A stretch of DNA of 63,543 nt, taken from NCBI GenBank assembly GCA_900321635.1, contig ONWV01000026.1, positions 1 to 63,543 on the forward strand, written 5' to 3'. The notes under the pieces were generated by a model. The model worked only from the letters and a program-made list of their open reading frames with translations. It ran no database searches and was not told the origin of the DNA. The first letter of the stretch is position 1, and every line of letters starts with the position of its first letter. Positions 43,884-53,401 of the stretch are shown here, in pieces. A program made the translations under genes and the position numbers. The stretch is from an uncultured Spirochaetaceae bacterium (GTDB taxonomy: Bacteria; Spirochaetota; Spirochaetia; Sphaerochaetales; Sphaerochaetaceae).

Positions 43884-44513
43884 ATGAAAGGACTGACCGA
43901 AAGACAGATGGAAATTGCTCGTTTCATCGAGCAGTATTTTGATGACAACGGATATGCTCCCAGTCTCAGGGACATTGGAAATCACTTCGGTTTTTCCCCT
44001 AAAGCCGCATACGACCACCTCAGGGCGCTTGAGCGCAAAGGCATAGTCAAGACGGCGGACAACCTTCCGCGCGGCATGGCTCTGTTAAAGAGAACCACGC
44101 CTGAAAGCGGTACCATCATCAAGGTTCCTCTTCTTGGTACAACGGCAGCCGGAGCTCCGATCATGTCGGAGGAGGTCTTTGACGGCTTCATCTCTGTTCC
44201 TCAGGATCTTGTCAGATGCGCTGATTCAGACAAGCTCTATGCCTTGAACATCCGCGGAGACAGTATGATTGAGGACGGAATCAATGACGGTGACATTGCC
44301 ATAATCAAAAAGACCAACCATGCTGAAAACGGAGAGATTGTCGCAGCCAGCATCGGTGAGAATGAGGAATACGGCATAACACTGAAGCATTTCTACCACA
44401 TCGGCGACAGATATGAGCTTCATCCTGCAAACTCCCAGTACAAGGTTATGGTGTCCACACATTGTGAGATTTATGGTAAGCTTTTGATGATAATCAGACA
44501 GTACGGGAGGTGA
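43884..44513 (+). CDS. lexA: LexA repressor
   Basis: 209 residues from ATG 43884 (GGAGG eight bases upstream). N-terminal winged helix (LTERQMEIARFIEQYFDDNG, YAPSLRDIGNHFGFS), Ala-Gly cleavage site in TTAAGAP, catalytic Ser in IRGDSMIEDGI and Lys in GITLKHF. SOS repressor that self-cleaves with RecA filaments. Followed by holA with overlapping codons. Confidence 0.95.
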   Translation: MKGLTERQMEIARFIEQYFDDNGYAPSLRDIGNHFGFSPKAAYDHLRALERKGIVKTADNLPRGMALLKRTTPESGTIIKVPLLGTTAAGAPIMSEEVFDGFISVPQDLVRCADSDKLYALNIRGDSMIEDGINDGDIAIIKKTNHAENGEIVAASIGENEEYGITLKHFYHIGDRYELHPANSQYKVMVSTHCEIYGKLLMIIRQYGR

Positions 44514-45562
44514 CTGTGGGTCATTCCTATCTTCTTCTGGGTCCTGAAAAGGGTCTGAAAGAGGATTTCATCAAAGAGCTGCGTTCCGACATCGGACAGT
44601 GTGAAGTCTCCAAATTCTACTCATTCGAAGATTATGAGGCTGAGCTTTTTGCCCAGCTGAACAACAACGACCTCTTTGCAGACCACAAACTTGTCATTCT
44701 GGATGAGGCACAGGAAATCAAGACCGCCGACAAGGTCAAACCGATTGTGGAGTACATCCAGAATCCGTCAGAGTGTGCCACGTTCGTGATGACAAGCACC
44801 GACCTTTACATCAATTCCTCCATAATGGGTGCTGTGGAGGCTCAGGGAAAGGACTTTGTAAAAAAGTTCTATGAGATGTTCGAAAGCAGAAAGAACGAAT
44901 GGCTTTCCTCCTACTTCAGAAGAAACGGTCTTTCAATAGAGGCAAAGGCAATTTCCGCGATAATCGAGAAGGTGGAGAACAACATCCAGGACTTTGAGAA
45001 CACCTGTTCCCAGATGGTTGTCTTTGCAAAAACTATACCTGGGAAGACCACCGTCACATATGACGATGTGGAGGACTTTCTTACCCACACAAGGCAGGAG
45101 GATGAGTTCAGTCTCTTTACCTACATCGCGTTCGGAAAGCTTGAAAGTGCCTTGGACTGTCTGCATGTTCTTCTCAGAACCAAGGATTCGGCATCTGTTG
45201 CCTCCATGTGTGCATCAAGGCTTTCCACCTATTTCAGACGGGCTCTGTCTCTTCAGATAAATGTCCAGAAAGGCATGGGAATTAGTCTCAGGCGCGATGA
45301 GGATTCAAGCGCATTCGGTGCAAAGTATTTTGCCTCAGACAGACCTCTGACAATGCCTCGGGACCGTGAGGTCTTCAGAGAGTGCGTCAGACGTTATTCA
45401 CAGACTGATTTCGAGCGTATTCTTGTTACCCTTGCGGAATACGATGTGAAGATAAAGGAAGCAGGGACGACTATGCAGAGCATCATGATGGAACGCTGCA
45501 TAGTTGATGTCATCTGCAACAAGGGCCGGCATCAGAAGAGTCCGGAATTTGCAAAGCTATGA
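44510..45562 (+). CDS. holA: DNA polymerase III delta subunit
   Basis: 350 residues, GTG start (44510 or 44516) overlapping the lexA stop. HolA pattern: N-terminal domain SYLLLGPEKGLKEDFIKEL with HKLVILDEAQEI, and a C-terminal collar domain RKNEWLSSYFRRNGLSIEAK. Clamp-loader wrench subunit. It is cotranscribed with lexA and so may be SOS-linked. Confidence 0.85.
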   Translation: MTVGHSYLLLGPEKGLKEDFIKELRSDIGQCEVSKFYSFEDYEAELFAQLNNNDLFADHKLVILDEAQEIKTADKVKPIVEYIQNPSECATFVMTSTDLYINSSIMGAVEAQGKDFVKKFYEMFESRKNEWLSSYFRRNGLSIEAKAISAIIEKVENNIQDFENTCSQMVVFAKTIPGKTTVTYDDVEDFLTHTRQEDEFSLFTYIAFGKLESALDCLHVLLRTKDSASVASMCASRLSTYFRRALSLQINVQKGMGISLRRDEDSSAFGAKYFASDRPLTMPRDREVFRECVRRYSQTDFERILVTLAEYDVKIKEAGTTMQSIMMERCIVDVICNKGRHQKSPEFAKL

Positions 45563-45573
45563 AGGGGGTTGAT

Positions 45574-46834
45574 ATGGATCATCTCATTGACAGTTATATT
45601 GATTTCATAAGTGAAAACAAGACCGAGCGCAAATGCACCGAAGAGTCGGTACGCATCGCCGAAAAGCACGGCTACAAGGACATAAACAGTGTCAGCAGCC
45701 TCAAGAGCGGGGACAAGGTCTATTACAACAAGATGGGCAAGAGCCTGATTCTTTTCAATATCGGAAAAGAGGACCTGAGCAAGGGAATGAACATTCTGGG
45801 TGCCCACATCGACTCCCCGAGACTGGATGCCAAGCAGAGCCCGATCTATGAGGACACAGCGCACAAGACGGGAATCGTGTATCTGAACACGCATTACTAC
45901 GGCGGAATCAAGAAATATCAGTGGGTTGCCTGTCTTCTGCATTTCTGACATCCTGCCTCACATTGCCCAGGAGCAGATGAAAAAGACCGCATCCGAATTC
46001 ATCGAGGCAGAGAAGCTTGATGCAGTTCTTGCATGCTATCCCAATCCCGACCAGGACAAGTACACAGCAGGAGAAGGCAAGAAGAAGGTTCTGAAGTTCT
46101 TTGAGGACAAGTACGGAATCAAGGAAGATGATTTTTCTTCAGCCGAGCTTGAGCTTGTTCCCGCAGGAAGAGCCAGATATCTCGGATTTGACAAGACACT
46201 TGTTCTGGGATACGGCCAGGATGACAGAGTCTGTGCCTACACATCACTCATTGCCATGGTCGAAGGATCGTCTGAGGGAAGAACCTCATGCTGCATCCTT
46301 GCGGACAAGGAGGAAATCGGAAGTACAGGAGCTACAGGAATGAACTCCCATCTTCTGGACAACGCCGTGGCCGAGGTTGTGGCAAGACTGAATGTGAAGG
46401 ATAATCCCGAGCTTGTCATAAGACGTGCACTGGCTAATTCATACATGCTCTCAAGCGATGTAAACACAGCATATGATCCTCTGAACGCAAACCTGTACGA
46501 CAGCGACAACTCATCGTTCCTCGGACGTGGAGTTGTGTTCAACAAGTACACAGGATCGCGCGGAAAGAGCGGAGCTTCGGATGCCAATCCCGAGTTCATC
46601 GCCAAGGTGCGCGCAAAGCTGTATGAAAACGATGTCAAGTTCCAGAATGCCGAGCTTGCCAAGGTTGATGTCGGCGGAGGCGGAACAATAGCTCATTATG
46701 CGGCAGAGTACGGAATGTCCGTTCTTGACTGCGGTGTCTCTGTTTTAAGCATGCATGCTCCGTGGGAGATTACATCGGCCTACGATATCGAGCAGGCATA
46801 TTTGTGCTATAAGGCTTTTCTTACTTTGGCCTGA
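45574..46834 (+). pseudogene. M18-family aminopeptidase, broken by internal deletion and frameshift
   Basis: First part from ATG 45574 reads through ILGAHIDSPRLDAKQSPIYE and HYYGGIKKYQWVA, then hits a stop at 45948. The rest continues in another frame from VFCISDILPHIAQEQ through LADKEEIGSTGATGMNS to SMHAPWEITSAYDIEQAY. In intact M18 enzymes about 30 residues separate QWV from VFCISD; here they are missing and the frame changes at 45926. The metal-ligand motifs (HIDSPR, DKEEIGS, SMHAPWE) are all still readable, so inactivation is recent. Confidence 0.85.
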
Positions 46835-46857
46835 GAAGCTGCACCAACAGAAAAAAA

Positions 46858-46888
46858 GAAGGGGTTGCCGGTTAATGGCAGCCCCTTC
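46858..46888. terminator. Bidirectional intrinsic terminator
   Basis: GAAGGGGTTGCC pairs with GGCAGCCCCTTC (one G-T pair) across seven bases, with an A run before and CTTTTG after. Lies between the convergent aminopeptidase remnant and hpf. Confidence 0.8.
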
Positions 46889-46915
46889 AGCTTTTGTTCC
46901 CCTTAAGGGTTCGTA

Positions 46916-47209
46916 TTATTCAATTACTTTGCCCTTTTCCTTGCGGGCTGCGGCCTCGATTTTGTCGGCTATCATCTCGATTCCTTCGTACAGCTCATAG
47001 CAGTCGTAGCTGACGACCTTTACAGTACCCCATGAGAAGTGGAGCTTCGCATCGATGTGGAAGCCCTGTCCAAGGGTCTCTCTTTTCATTGTGATATCCA
47101 GGTCGTGAAGGTAGCTGTCTGCGAAGTCGAGTTTTGCCAGCTTTTTGTCAAGGAATTCCCTTGTTTCGTCACTGATCTGATAGTGGATGCCTCTGACGTT
47201 AAGGTTCAT
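46916..47209 (-). CDS. hpf: Ribosome hibernation promoting factor (short HPF)
   Basis: 97 residues, short form. MNLNVRGIHYQISDETREFL, ITMKRETLGQGFHIDAKLHF and a C-terminal helix EMIADKIEAAARKEKGK. Binds 30S and promotes 100S dimers in stationary phase. AAGGAGG ribosome site; neighbour of rpoN, a frequent arrangement. Confidence 0.9.
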   Translation of the reverse strand: MNLNVRGIHYQISDETREFLDKKLAKLDFADSYLHDLDITMKRETLGQGFHIDAKLHFSWGTVKVVSYDCYELYEGIEMIADKIEAAARKEKGKVIE

Positions 47210-47250
47210 GTTATGCCTCCTTGATGTAGTGGGTATAATTATCTAATTTA

Positions 47251-47279
47251 ATGATAAAGGCAGTATTACTAAATGTCAA
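47251..47279 (-). promoter_or_regulatory. hpf promoter
   Basis: Minus strand TTGACA (47279-47274), 17-base spacer, TATCAT (47256-47251), followed by a normal leader with a ribosome site. Confidence 0.65.
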
Positions 47280-47296
47280 AAACAAATTGGAATTAA

Positions 47297-48697
47297 TCAC
47301 CTTGTGTAGGATGAGTCTATGTTCAGCTCGCTTCTGTATTTACCCACGGTCCTTCTGGCGCACTTGATGCCCCTGGAAAGAAGTAGGTCGGATATCTTCT
47401 GGTCGGACAGCGAGCCGTTTTCCGCAACTATTTCGGCAATCATGTCTTTGACAACGTTTCTGGAGACGCTGTTCTGATCGCCTGAGGTGCTTGCAACACC
47501 CTGTGAGAAGAAGTACTTGAGCTGGAAGATTCCCCAGTCTGTGTCCACCCATTTGCTCTGGGCAAGGCGGCTCATTGTGGTCTCGTGGACTCCTACTATG
47601 TCGGCAATGTCCTTTAAGGTCATGGTCTTCAGATATCTGGGACCGTTGAGGAAGAATTCGCTCTGGTAGTCCATGATTGCGGCAGCGGCCTTATACAGGG
47701 TCTGGAACCTGAGGTTTACCTGGGTAATCAGGGTCTTTGCCTGCCTTACATGGTCTCTGATGTATGCTGTGGCTTCCTTGGCCTCGGGACCTTTGAGGTC
47801 GTCTGCAAGGCTTTCGAATTCGGGTGAAATCTCAAGATCGGGGATATCCGAGCGGTTGAGCTCAAGAACGAGCTTTCCGTTTTTGTTTCTGATTGAGAAA
47901 TCAGGTTCAACTGCATTCAGAGCCTCGGATGAGAAGTTCTGACCGGGATAGGGTGTGAGGCTTTTGAGAATCGAAAACAGAGTCTGAACATCTTCTTCGG
48001 GGATTCTCAGAGCTGATGCTACTTCCTTGAACTTTCCGGCCTTGAGCTTTTCAAGATGGTTGTTGACCATCTCTGAAAAGTGCTCAAGATCCTCTTTCGC
48101 CATGCCTGACATCTTTGCCTGAAGAATCAAGGACTCTCTGAAATCCTTCACGCAGACTCCTGCAGGGTCAAAGCTCTGTACAACAGAGACGGCCTTCTCA
48201 AGATCCTCCTTTGACGGATTCAGTTTTTCAGTAAGCTCATCCAAGGGGAGGATGAAAAAACCGTTCTGATCCAGATTGCTGATCAAGGCCTCGCACAGGG
48301 TTCTGATGTTCTGCGGAACCTGGGTTTCCCCAAGCTGCTCTGTAAGATGCTCTTTCAGCGTCTGTGACGGAGCGCTTGAGTTTTCTATCATCATCTGCTT
48401 TCTGTCAGATGCCTCGGGATCAAAGCCTCCATCTGAGTATGACATGTTCTCATAGTCGGAGGCATCGGCATCGTCCATGCGGTCATCCAAAGTCCGCTGT
48501 TCGGGGCCTTCCTGCAATGTATTTGAGAATTCTGAGTCTGGAATCTCCAGTGCCGGGTTGGCTTCTATTTCAGCCTGAATGTGGGCCTTGAGCTCCAGTA
48601 TAGGCATGGGAAGCAGCGCAAGGGACTGCAGCATCTGAGGAGAGAGGTTCTGCTCTGTCCTGAGGCTTTGGTTCAGTCCGAGGCTTGCGTCCATCAT
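47297..48697 (-). CDS. rpoN: RNA polymerase sigma-54 factor
   Basis: 466 residues. Region I Gln-rich LNQSLRTEQNLSPQMLQSLA, core-binding and helix-turn-helix regions, and the C-terminal RpoN box ARRTVGKYRSELNI. Needs an AAA activator for open complex formation. Start overlaps the lptB stop (ATGA), so it is coupled to the lpt genes. Confidence 0.95.
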   Translation of the reverse strand: MMDASLGLNQSLRTEQNLSPQMLQSLALLPMPILELKAHIQAEIEANPALEIPDSEFSNTLQEGPEQRTLDDRMDDADASDYENMSYSDGGFDPEASDRKQMMIENSSAPSQTLKEHLTEQLGETQVPQNIRTLCEALISNLDQNGFFILPLDELTEKLNPSKEDLEKAVSVVQSFDPAGVCVKDFRESLILQAKMSGMAKEDLEHFSEMVNNHLEKLKAGKFKEVASALRIPEEDVQTLFSILKSLTPYPGQNFSSEALNAVEPDFSIRNKNGKLVLELNRSDIPDLEISPEFESLADDLKGPEAKEATAYIRDHVRQAKTLITQVNLRFQTLYKAAAAIMDYQSEFFLNGPRYLKTMTLKDIADIVGVHETTMSRLAQSKWVDTDWGIFQLKYFFSQGVASTSGDQNSVSRNVVKDMIAEIVAENGSLSDQKISDLLLSRGIKCARRTVGKYRSELNIDSSYTR

Positions 48698-49425
48698 TGC
48701 TCCTCAAACGACTCGCCGAAGTAGATGTCTCGGGCAATCTCGTTGGCAAGAAGGTCTTGTTTTGTTCCGGAAACCAGAATGGATCCGTCGCTGATTATGT
48801 GTGAGCAGGTTGTGATGGAAAGTGCGTCCCGCACGTTGTGGTCTGTAAGGAGAATTCCTATTCCGAACTTTGCCAGGGATCTGATTATCTGCTTGATCTC
48901 AAAGACAGCCTTGGGGTCGATGCCTGCAAAGGGCTCGTCCAGAAGGAGGAACTTCGGGCTTGTGGCAAGACATCGGGCTATCTCGGTTCGGCGGCGCTCG
49001 CCTCCTGAGAGGGTGTAGCCCTTCTGCTTGGCGATGCGGGTCAGACCGAAGGACTTCAGAAGGCCATCGGTAATCTCTTCCTTGCGCTGTGCGTCGATGT
49101 CTGTTCTGGATTCGACCACCAGACGGATGTTGTCCCTGACGCTGATTTTGCGGAAGATTGACGGCTCCTGGGGAAGGTATGAGATTCCCATGCGGGCCCG
49201 CTTGTACATGGGCTGATCCGTGATGTCAATGTCGTTGATTGCAATGCGACCGCCGTTGTTTGCGATAAAGCCCACAATCATGTAGAACGTGGTGGTCTTT
49301 CCGGCTCCGTTGGGACCTAAAAGGCCGATGATCTGGCCGCCTTTCATGCTGAAGGAGATGTCTTTTACGACCTCGCGCTTGCCGTAGACTTTTCTCAGGT
49401 GCTCGATCTTAAGTGTGTTAGCCAT
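48694..49425 (-). CDS. lptB: LPS export ABC ATPase LptB
   Basis: 243 residues. Walker A GLLGPNGAGKTTTF, signature LSGGERRRTEIARCL, Walker B FLLLDEPFAGIDPKA. Powers extraction of lipopolysaccharide or related glycolipid with LptFG. Overlaps lptA by eight bases. Confidence 0.93.
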   Translation of the reverse strand: MANTLKIEHLRKVYGKREVVKDISFSMKGGQIIGLLGPNGAGKTTTFYMIVGFIANNGGRIAINDIDITDQPMYKRARMGISYLPQEPSIFRKISVRDNIRLVVESRTDIDAQRKEEITDGLLKSFGLTRIAKQKGYTLSGGERRRTEIARCLATSPKFLLLDEPFAGIDPKAVFEIKQIIRSLAKFGIGILLTDHNVRDALSITTCSHIISDGSILVSGTKQDLLANEIARDIYFGESFEEQ

Positions 49426-50053
49426 TGAAAGCCCCCGAGATTGTACCGTACATCTTGATTTCGTTGGTCTTCAGGTCCACGACTATCATGGCGGCGTTGT
49501 AAGTGTCATCGTTCCAGTTCACTGAGGCCTTGCCCCTGAGGGTGACTGTATTCTCCTTGCCGTTGTATTCGATTCTGTCGGCCCTGCAGACCATCAGGCC
49601 TTCATCCGTTTCCTTGATGATTTTGGCCATGAGCTGAAGCACCATGGAGGACTTGCCCATGTCATATTCGAACCATCCGCCTGAAAGGGCTGCCTGGTTT
49701 TCTGTGTCCTGGATTTCAATCCAGCTGTCAGAAGAGACCTTGCCCGCAGTCCTGTCATAGAAGAGATTGGGGCTTGTGAAGCTTATTCCGCTGTCTTTCT
49801 CACTGGCAGTTACGTTACCTGTGCAAAGAACATAGCTGTAGTCGTCACCGTAAAGCTCGATTGAATCAGATGTCAGAACAACATCGTCGGTACCGACTTT
49901 TGCACCGCCTGAAAGCATGACCCTTTTTGAGCCGCCCTGGGTTGTTATGGTTGTATGTCCGCCTGAGAATTCAAGAGAAGAAGCAAAGACGTGTGCGCAG
50001 AAAACTGCAAAGAGAGCAAACGCACAAAGGATTGCACGGACTGTTTTTCCCAT
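49418..50053 (-). CDS. lptA: LptA/OstA-like periplasmic protein
   Basis: 211 residues from ATG 50053 with signal peptide (ILCAFALFAVFCAHVFASS). Beta-jellyroll repeats of the OstA type (VLTSDSIELYGDDYSYVLCT, VCRADRIEYNGKENTVTLRG). Bridges inner and outer membranes in lipid transport. Between lptC and lptB. Confidence 0.8.
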   Translation of the reverse strand: MGKTVRAILCAFALFAVFCAHVFASSLEFSGGHTTITTQGGSKRVMLSGGAKVGTDDVVLTSDSIELYGDDYSYVLCTGNVTASEKDSGISFTSPNLFYDRTAGKVSSDSWIEIQDTENQAALSGGWFEYDMGKSSMVLQLMAKIIKETDEGLMVCRADRIEYNGKENTVTLRGKASVNWNDDTYNAAMIVVDLKTNEIKMYGTISGAFNG

Positions 50054-50058
50054 ATTTA

Positions 50059-50607
50059 TCAAAGCGTCCCCTCCAGGATTCTGCTGAATTCGTATCTGTC
50101 TTCGTCTAGCGATGCGCTGAAGCCTTCGGCTCTGATTTTTGTTCCGTCTCCGTATGAAACACTGACAGTCGAATTGCAAAGCAGTGTGTTTTCATCGCCG
50201 TCCCATTCTACGCGCTGCGACTCTATTGTCACCTCTGTTCCGTCGTTGACCATACGGACCTGAACATCTCCGGAAAGAACAGCCTTCTTGTTGTCCGATG
50301 AAACATGGGCCTCTTTACAGCTTCCGCTTAGGTTGTCGCCCTGTCTGAAAGATACATCGGTCAGAATTGTGTCCTGTCCTTTTCCGTAGATTGTTATCAG
50401 AGAAGCATGCATCACCATGGGATTGTCCGAGCTTGCACCTGCCACGTTCTGTCCCATTGTGTAGTCCGCATCGTGAAGCTCCATCTCCGGAATCTCAATT
50501 TTCGATTCGGGAAGGTTCGAGCTTTCCCTGCTGCAGGAAATGCAGAGGGATATGCAAAGAACTGAGAGTCCCACAAGCAATAAGCATGCCATGTCTCTGG
50601 CTTTCAT
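50059..50607 (-). CDS. lptC: LptC-like membrane-anchored protein
   Basis: 182 residues from ATG 50607. N-terminal hydrophobic segment ending LCISLCISCSRES, a possible lipobox, then OstA-like beta repeats (VMHASLITIYGKGQDTILTD, VTIESQRVEWDGDENTLLCN). First gene of the lptC-lptA-lptB-rpoN operon. Confidence 0.75.
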   Translation of the reverse strand: MKARDMACLLLVGLSVLCISLCISCSRESSNLPESKIEIPEMELHDADYTMGQNVAGASSDNPMVMHASLITIYGKGQDTILTDVSFRQGDNLSGSCKEAHVSSDNKKAVLSGDVQVRMVNDGTEVTIESQRVEWDGDENTLLCNSTVSVSYGDGTKIRAEGFSASLDEDRYEFSRILEGTL

Positions 50608-50670
50608 GGGTCTAATATACAACGAATAGGTGCTATTGCAAAGTAGTTCAAAGAAAGGTAAATTGCACCT

Positions 50671-51495
50671 ATGAAGGTTCTGCTATTGGGAGAAATCGTC
50701 GGTCGCTGCGGCATCGGCGTCATCAAGAAAGCGCTTAAGACTTACCGCCAGAATAACGGGGTGGATCTTGTCATTGCAAACGGCGAAGGTGCCACCAGCG
50801 GCTATGGTCTGGGTTTTCAGAATGCGCTTTCAATCCATCATATGGGTGTGGATGTTCTCACAATGGGAGAAAAATCTTTCTTCAAGCTGGATATGGTCGA
50901 GGGAATCGCAAAACGTTCCAGCATCCTCAGACCTGCTAACTATCCTGAGACGGTGCCGGGCCGCGGAATCCGCTACATGAACGTCGGTGACACCAAGGTC
51001 TGCATCATCAACACACTTGGTATGTTCAGCTTCAGCAACAACCCTCATCTGAACAATCCGTTTCTTAGTGCAGAGGCCATGGCGGAGAAGGCAAAAAGCG
51101 AGACACCTGTTGTCATCTACATCTTCCATGCGGCGGCAAGTGCTGAAAAACTTGCGATGGGCCATCTTCTGAACGGAAAAGTCAGCATCATGGCGGGTAC
51201 TCACTGCAAGGTCCTTACGGCAGACGCATCAATTCTTGACGGCGGAACTGCATTCATATCGGATTTGGGACGCTGCGGAGCCTCTGTCAGTGTGGGAGGC
51301 TTTGAGCCTGAACATGAGATCCGCAAGTTCAGAACCCAGGTTCTGACAAGGTCCCACGAAAGCTGGGAAAAACCCCAGATGCAGGGAGTTCTTGTTGAAA
51401 TAGACGAAAAAACCGGAAAAGCCATCTCCATAACTCCTGTGATTGAGGATGTTCAGGTTGAGATGCCCGCACAGAAGACGGAACAGGGAAACTAA
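50671..51495 (+). CDS. YmdB-like (TIGR00282) phosphoesterase with altered metal site
   Basis: 274 residues, family size. The fold is clear (MKVLLLGEIVGRCG; VIANGEGATSGYG; IFHAAASAEKLAMG; IMAGTHCKVLTADA). Several metal ligands of YmdB are replaced: GD to GE, GEN to GEG, GNH to GEK, GTHTH to GTHCK. One His in each of FHA and GTH remains. Probably not an active phosphodiesterase, or one with another metal geometry. AAAGG upstream; rseC follows by three bases. Confidence 0.8.
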   Translation: MKVLLLGEIVGRCGIGVIKKALKTYRQNNGVDLVIANGEGATSGYGLGFQNALSIHHMGVDVLTMGEKSFFKLDMVEGIAKRSSILRPANYPETVPGRGIRYMNVGDTKVCIINTLGMFSFSNNPHLNNPFLSAEAMAEKAKSETPVVIYIFHAAASAEKLAMGHLLNGKVSIMAGTHCKVLTADASILDGGTAFISDLGRCGASVSVGGFEPEHEIRKFRTQVLTRSHESWEKPQMQGVLVEIDEKTGKAISITPVIEDVQVEMPAQKTEQGN

Positions 51496-51498
51496 GCC

Positions 51499-51933
51499 AT
51501 GTACACAGTATCTCAGGTCAAAGGATTTGAAAACGACGGGACGGTCAGAATGGGATGTCTGACATCTGCCTGCCAGGGCTGCAAGGCCTCCATGTTCTGC
51601 AACAACAAGAATGTCAGCGAGTTCTTCGCACTGAATCCCAAAAAGGTCCAGGTCAAGGCAGGCGATCTTGTCGAGCTCTACATGCCTCCAGGAAAGACGA
51701 TTCTCAGCACAGCACTGGTGTTCGCACTGCCACTGCTTCTGTTTCCTTTGGGATATCTTGCCATGCGTGCGGCCTTTCCGAAATCTTCCGAAATCATCCA
51801 TGCCCTCGGCGGCTTTTGCGCCATGGCAATCTCATTCGGGGTCGCTGCCATAATCTCAACGGTCCACCGCAGAAACCTCATGCCCACGATAGTCCGCATA
51901 ATGGCCAAGGCCGAGGACTCCGAGAAGGCCTGA
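51499..51933 (+). CDS. rseC: RseC/MucC-like membrane protein
   Basis: 144 residues. N-terminal Cys cluster (CLTSACQGCKASMFC) and two membrane helices (TALVFALPLLLFPLGYLAM, CAMAISFGVAAIISTV). The RseC family is linked to SoxR reduction and sigma-E signalling and occurs near electron transport genes. Cotranscribed with the YmdB-like gene. Confidence 0.75.
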   Translation: MYTVSQVKGFENDGTVRMGCLTSACQGCKASMFCNNKNVSEFFALNPKKVQVKAGDLVELYMPPGKTILSTALVFALPLLLFPLGYLAMRAAFPKSSEIIHALGGFCAMAISFGVAAIISTVHRRNLMPTIVRIMAKAEDSEKA

Positions 51934-51939
51934 AGTATT

Positions 51940-53310
51940 TCAGGCTTCTTCCGGATAGAGGCGGTTCATCTTTCTTGTAACATAGATTGTCACCAATAGG
52001 TGGCACAGGCCTGTGACTGCCCAGGAAATCGGATAAGACAGATAGACCAGAGGAAGTGTGGGGTTGGCTCGTACTACGGTTGCAATCCACAGGATTCTCA
52101 GGGCACATGAGCCTAAAAGAGTGACCACTGTGGAAAGAATCGACCTGTTCAGACCTCGGACAATTCCTGAACCTGTGTCCATCGCAGCCAGTGTGAAGTA
52201 AAGGAAGAGCATGTAGAACAGTCTTGTCACCGCTGTCTCTATGGCAAGCGGAGAGCTGACATAGATTGAGGCAAGAGGATATCTGAGAGCAAGAATCAGG
52301 ATTGCCAGAGTCTCTGCTACCAGGAATGACACAAAATAGCAGTCCCTGATGACCTTTTTGATTCTTTTTGACATGTGTGCACCGTAGTGCTGGCTTGTGA
52401 ATGTAACTGCAGCCTGACAGACGGAGTTCGTAGAAACATATGCGAAGCTTTCGATGCTGGCTCCCGCAGCGTTTCCGTCGATTATGTCTGATCCTCCCGG
52501 GCATACTGTGTTGTTTATGCTGATGATGCTGCTCTGGATTATCATGTTGGAAAGCGAGAACAGAAGGCCCTGGATTCCCGCAGGAAGTCCGTTGTAGATG
52601 ATTCCCCTTAAGGCATACTTTTCAATCTTTATCTTCTTGAACTCAAGATGGCACCAGCCCTGGTCCCTGTAGAGAATGTGTCCAAGGACAAGCATCGATG
52701 CCAGATTTGAAATAGCCGTCGCCATTGCGACGCCCTCGACGGACATCTTCAGAGACAGCACGAAGAAGAGATTCAGAATGACGTTGAGAAGGCCTGTCAC
52801 GGTCAGAACGGCAAGCGGGGTTTTTGTGTCGCCTTTTGCCCTGAAGATTGAGATGAGAAAGTTCGTGACCGACATGAACGGGACGCCCAGACAGTAGATT
52901 TTTGTGTACAGGGTGGCCAGTTCAAGGATGTGGCCCTTGTCGCCCAGAAGGATGAGGATTCTCCTTCCCAGAAAAAGACCCAATATCATGGCGATGATAC
53001 CTGAAACAATTCCGACCATCATTGAGGTGTGTACGGCGTGAGTGGTCTTTTTCTCGTTGCGCTCTCCGATGGCTCTGGCGACCATGACGCTGGAACCTAC
53101 GGCAAAGCCCATGAAGAGATGGGTGATTCCGTTCACCATGGCCGTTGTGGTTCCGATTGAGCCTATTGCTCCCTCGACATTGGAAAGTCCGACAACCACC
53201 ATATCCGCAGCGTTATACAGGTTCTGCAGGAGGTTTGTCAGTACGAGAGGCAATACAAATGCGAATATCTTCCCCAAAAGCGGACCGTGAAGCAGGTCCG
53301 TGTCTTTCAT
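51940..53310 (-). CDS. MATE-family efflux transporter
   Basis: 456 residues from ATG 53310 (53316 also possible). About twelve hydrophobic helices; signature starts LLGKIFAFVLPLVLTNLLQN and NAADMVVVGL. Cation-coupled multidrug or metabolite exporter in the inner membrane. Ends close to the convergent rseC end. Confidence 0.92.
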   Translation of the reverse strand: MKDTDLLHGPLLGKIFAFVLPLVLTNLLQNLYNAADMVVVGLSNVEGAIGSIGTTTAMVNGITHLFMGFAVGSSVMVARAIGERNEKKTTHAVHTSMMVGIVSGIIAMILGLFLGRRILILLGDKGHILELATLYTKIYCLGVPFMSVTNFLISIFRAKGDTKTPLAVLTVTGLLNVILNLFFVLSLKMSVEGVAMATAISNLASMLVLGHILYRDQGWCHLEFKKIKIEKYALRGIIYNGLPAGIQGLLFSLSNMIIQSSIISINNTVCPGGSDIIDGNAAGASIESFAYVSTNSVCQAAVTFTSQHYGAHMSKRIKKVIRDCYFVSFLVAETLAILILALRYPLASIYVSSPLAIETAVTRLFYMLFLYFTLAAMDTGSGIVRGLNRSILSTVVTLLGSCALRILWIATVVRANPTLPLVYLSYPISWAVTGLCHLLVTIYVTRKMNRLYPEEA

Positions 53311-53401
53311 TCTCATGGTATTTGCTATATTATTAACTAATTGCATTTATGGATATACAATAAAGCGAACTGCAATTGAAATATTCAGAGGTGATCGGGT
53401 T

